A stretch of 7,085 bases of DNA from Actinoplanes liguriensis (GTDB taxonomy: Bacteria; Actinomycetota; Actinomycetes; Mycobacteriales; Micromonosporaceae): assembly GCA_000715855.1 (NCBI GenBank), contig KL571346.1:5381-12465 (forward strand), read 5' to 3'. The notes under the pieces are model-generated. The model saw only the letters and a list, made by a program, of their open reading frames with translations. It had not been told where the DNA came from and did not search any database. Within the stretch, counting starts at the first letter, position 1. Every line of letters begins with the position of its first letter. The translations under genes and the position numbers were made by a program. Positions 5,022-7,085 of the stretch are shown here, piece by piece.

Positions 5022-6653
5022 ATGCGTTTCTTTGGCGCAGTCGCCGCCGTTGCGTTGCTGGTGCTGTCCGCCTGCTCCGGGACCGACACCGGGACGACGA
5101 CGGCGGGCGCGGCCGGCGCGCCGGTCAGCGGTGGCACCCTCACCTTCGCCGTCAACACCGACGGCTCCTGCCTCGACCCCCACCAGAGTCCGGCGGACGT
5201 AGACGGCCTGTTCTCCCGCCCGATCCTGGACTCGCTGGTGTCGCTGAGCGCTGACGGCACGATCCACCCCTGGCTGGCGACCGAGTGGTCGGTCTCGCCC
5301 GACCAGCTGACCTACTCGTTCACGCTCCGCGGTGACGTCCCCTTCAGCAACGGCGAGAAATTCGACGGTACGGCGGTGAAGGCCAACCTGGACCACATCG
5401 TCGCCCCGGCCACGAAGTCGCAGCTGGCGGCCGGCACCATCGCCACCTACTCCGGCACGACGGTGGTCGACGCCACCCACGTGCAGGTCCACTTCACCTC
5501 GCCGAACTCGGCGTTCCTGCCCAGCCTCGCCTCCGCCTACCTCGGCATCGAGGCGCCGTCGACGCTGACGAAGGCGCCCGCGGACCTGTGCACCCACGTG
5601 GTCGGCACCGGCCCGTTCACCAGCGCCGATGGATACACCAAGGGCAAGGGCATCGATTATGTACGCAACGACGCCTACACCTGGGGGCCCGGCAAGGCCA
5701 AGCACACCGGGGCCGCTTACCTGAGCAGCCTGTCGATCAAGGTGGTGCCCGAGGACGCGTCTCGCTTCGGTGCGCTGACCAGCGGACAGATCGACTCGAT
5801 CGCCAGCGTGCCCCCGGTCGACGTGGCCCAGCTCAAGAACAACCCGAGCTTCCAGGTGCAGGCCGCGGCGGCACCCGGTGGCAACTACAACTACTACCCG
5901 AACACGGCCCGGGGCGTCTTCACCGACGTGACCGTGCGCAAGGCGTTCCGGGAGGGCATCGACTGGCAGACGATCGTCGAGAAGCTCTACTTCGGGCAGT
6001 TCCAGCCGGCGAAGGGGCCGTTGTCACCGGCAACCGTCGGCTACGACAAGTCGGTCGAGTCCTCGTACACCTACGACGTCGACGACGCGAACAAGCTGCT
6101 CGACGCGGCCGGCTGGACGAGCCGGGACGGCGACGGTTACCGCACCAAGAACGGCGCGCGGCTCACCGTGACGCACCCGTTCCTCAAGGCCTACGCCCGG
6201 GAGCAGCGCGACACCCTGGCCGACCAGATCCAGGCCGCCGCCAAGCAGATCGGGATATTCGTCGACAACACCAACCCCGACTTGAGCACGTATCTGGCCG
6301 ACATCGGGAACGGCAAGTACGACCTGGCCGACTTCAGCTGGCAGCGATCCTCCCCGGACGCGCTGCGCACCCTGTTCGGCTCGGCGAACGCACCCAAGGG
6401 CGGCTTCGGCACCAACCTGTCGAACACCAGCGACCCGGCGATCGACAAGGCCCTCACCGACGCGCTGGCCACTACCGACCTGACCAAGCAGGCCACCCTG
6501 TACGGCGACGCACAGCAGCGGATCACCGACGCGGCCGCGGTCTTCCCGGTGTACGTGTTCAACTACCTGCTCGGCTCCAGCACCAAGGTCCAGGACGTGC
6601 AGTTCGAGCCGCAGGCCTTCCCCACCTTCTACGACGCCTGGAAGCGGCAGTGA
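5022..6653 (+). CDS. Peptide/nickel-type ABC transporter substrate-binding lipoprotein (family 5)
   Basis: Extracellular binding protein of an Opp/Dpp-type importer, 543 residues, a normal length. The signal peptide has a hydrophobic core ending in lipobox LSAC with acylated Cys18. The family 5 fold runs from GGTLTFAVNTDG (37-48), through DSLVSLSADGTIHPWLATEW (70-89), YSFTLRGDVPFSNGEKFDG (98-116) and GTGPF (195-199), to the C-terminal lobe ending at residue 543. Cys50 and Cys190 are the only cysteines after the lipid Cys and may form a disulfide. I choose ATG at 5022 because AAGGAG (5007-5012) lies 9 nt before it and it begins the signal peptide directly; the in-frame ATG at 4998 lies before that ribosome site. 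The SAM-IV element upstream suggests a methionine- or sulfur-linked ligand, such as Met-containing peptides. The ligand itself is inferred, since this family also binds nickel chelates, opines and glutathione. Confidence 0.92.
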   Translation: MRFFGAVAAVALLVLSACSGTDTGTTTAGAAGAPVSGGTLTFAVNTDGSCLDPHQSPADVDGLFSRPILDSLVSLSADGTIHPWLATEWSVSPDQLTYSFTLRGDVPFSNGEKFDGTAVKANLDHIVAPATKSQLAAGTIATYSGTTVVDATHVQVHFTSPNSAFLPSLASAYLGIEAPSTLTKAPADLCTHVVGTGPFTSADGYTKGKGIDYVRNDAYTWGPGKAKHTGAAYLSSLSIKVVPEDASRFGALTSGQIDSIASVPPVDVAQLKNNPSFQVQAAAAPGGNYNYYPNTARGVFTDVTVRKAFREGIDWQTIVEKLYFGQFQPAKGPLSPATVGYDKSVESSYTYDVDDANKLLDAAGWTSRDGDGYRTKNGARLTVTHPFLKAYAREQRDTLADQIQAAAKQIGIFVDNTNPDLSTYLADIGNGKYDLADFSWQRSSPDALRTLFGSANAPKGGFGTNLSNTSDPAIDKALTDALATTDLTKQATLYGDAQQRITDAAAVFPVYVFNYLLGSSTKVQDVQFEPQAFPTFYDAWKRQ

Positions 6654-7085
6654 GCCCCACGCTCACGGCCGGCTCGCGGATCCTCCCGGCCCGGCGGGTG
6701 GTCACCGCCCTGCTGCGCCGGGCCGGAACCGCGGTCCTGGTGCTGTGGGGAGCGGTCACGGTCACCTTCGTCGCGCTGCACCTGATCCCGGGCAGCATCG
6801 TCGACGCGATCATCGGCCAGTCCCGGGTCACCCCGCAGATCCGGGCACAGATCATCAGCGATTACGCGCTGGACAGGCCGCTCCCGGCCCAGTACTTCGA
6901 CTATCTGGGCCGGCTGCTGCGCGGCGACCTGGGACATTCGTACAACCAGGGTGTCTCGGTCGCGACAGCGATCGGCCAGCAGGCCGGCTCCACGTTCGCC
7001 CTGCTGGGGGCCGGGATCGGGTTCGCTCTGCTCGGCTCGGTGGTGGTGGCGGTGGCCACCGCCAACCGGCCGCGGTGGATCCGGG
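6650..7085 (+). CDS. Peptide/nickel-type ABC transporter permease, DppB type, N-terminal part (cut by window edge)
   Basis: First inner-membrane permease of the same importer; 145 codons are visible and the gene continues past the right edge. GTG at 6650 overlaps the TGA of the binding protein gene (GTGA), a typical arrangement for translational coupling. Family features: a basic start, helix 1 about residues 25-46 leading into LHLIPGS (43-49), then YALDRPLPAQYFDYLGRLLR (72-91) and GDLGHSYNQGVSV (92-104). These match the DppB/OppB pattern of PGD, GLDxPlxxQY and GDLGxS. A second helix begins near residue 115. In PGS (47-49) the usual Asp of PGD is Ser, a mild variation. A second permease and one or two ATPase genes are expected downstream, outside the window. 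A later GTG at 6698 is possible, but it lacks the coupling overlap. Confidence 0.88.
   Translation, partial: MSPTLTAGSRILPARRVVTALLRRAGTAVLVLWGAVTVTFVALHLIPGSIVDAIIGQSRVTPQIRAQIISDYALDRPLPAQYFDYLGRLLRGDLGHSYNQGVSVATAIGQQAGSTFALLGAGIGFALLGSVVVAVATANRPRWIR

Noticed and set aside
4746..5705. Minus-strand open frame antisense to the riboswitch and family 5 binding protein
   Set aside because: It has no family resemblance and lies opposite a clearly recognised protein and structured RNA.
1..7085. CRISPR array, tRNA, rRNA or prophage attachment site
   Set aside because: No regularly spaced repeats, tRNA-like folds or rRNA sequence were seen on either strand.

Overview
The window is high-GC actinobacterial DNA. 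Codons end mostly in G or C, GTG starts are common and genes are packed closely. Two features narrow the source: an RNA element matching the actinobacterial SAM-IV riboswitch, and a sugar ABC transporter with no ATPase gene of its own. A Micromonosporales-type organism (Actinoplanes or Micromonospora-like) is plausible, but the sequence alone does not prove it.

Layout. (1) Positions 1-878 hold a divergent efflux and regulator pair. The 5' part of a MATE-family exporter gene runs off the left edge on the minus strand, and a PadR-family repressor gene lies on the plus strand. A perfect inverted repeat (15-bp arms, 3-bp spacer) sits between them, over the likely MATE promoter. (2) Positions 875-4589, minus strand, form a four-gene cluster transcribed right to left: MalF-type permease, MalG-type permease, sugar-binding lipoprotein and a short-chain dehydrogenase-like protein. 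Gaps are 2-7 bp, so this looks like one operon. The last gene meets padR tail to tail on a shared CTAG. (3) Positions 4590-5021 are a 432-bp divergent regulatory region. They hold a candidate promoter for the sugar operon, a short AT-richer stretch, and a SAM-IV-like riboswitch reading rightward. (4) Positions 5022-7085, plus strand, hold a peptide/nickel-type (family 5) binding lipoprotein. Its stop overlaps the start of a DppB-type permease that runs off the right edge.

How it works together. The left pair looks like a self-contained drug or metabolite export switch. The central operon should import a carbohydrate using a shared ATPase encoded elsewhere (MsiK-type in actinobacteria). The right operon is an oligopeptide-type importer placed under SAM control, so its cargo is probably tied to methionine or sulfur metabolism. 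That association is the most interesting biology here.

Two sequence-quality problems matter to any user. Positions 1915-1930 are a 16-nt exact match to the synthetic Tn5 mosaic-end adapter, inside the sugar-binding protein gene. They encode the foreign residues CLLYT and probably replace some real codons. The MalG-type permease also has a frame break near 3029-3030, after which the expected C-terminus continues in another frame. The adapter match is an assembly artefact. The frame break may be an artefact or a real mutation.
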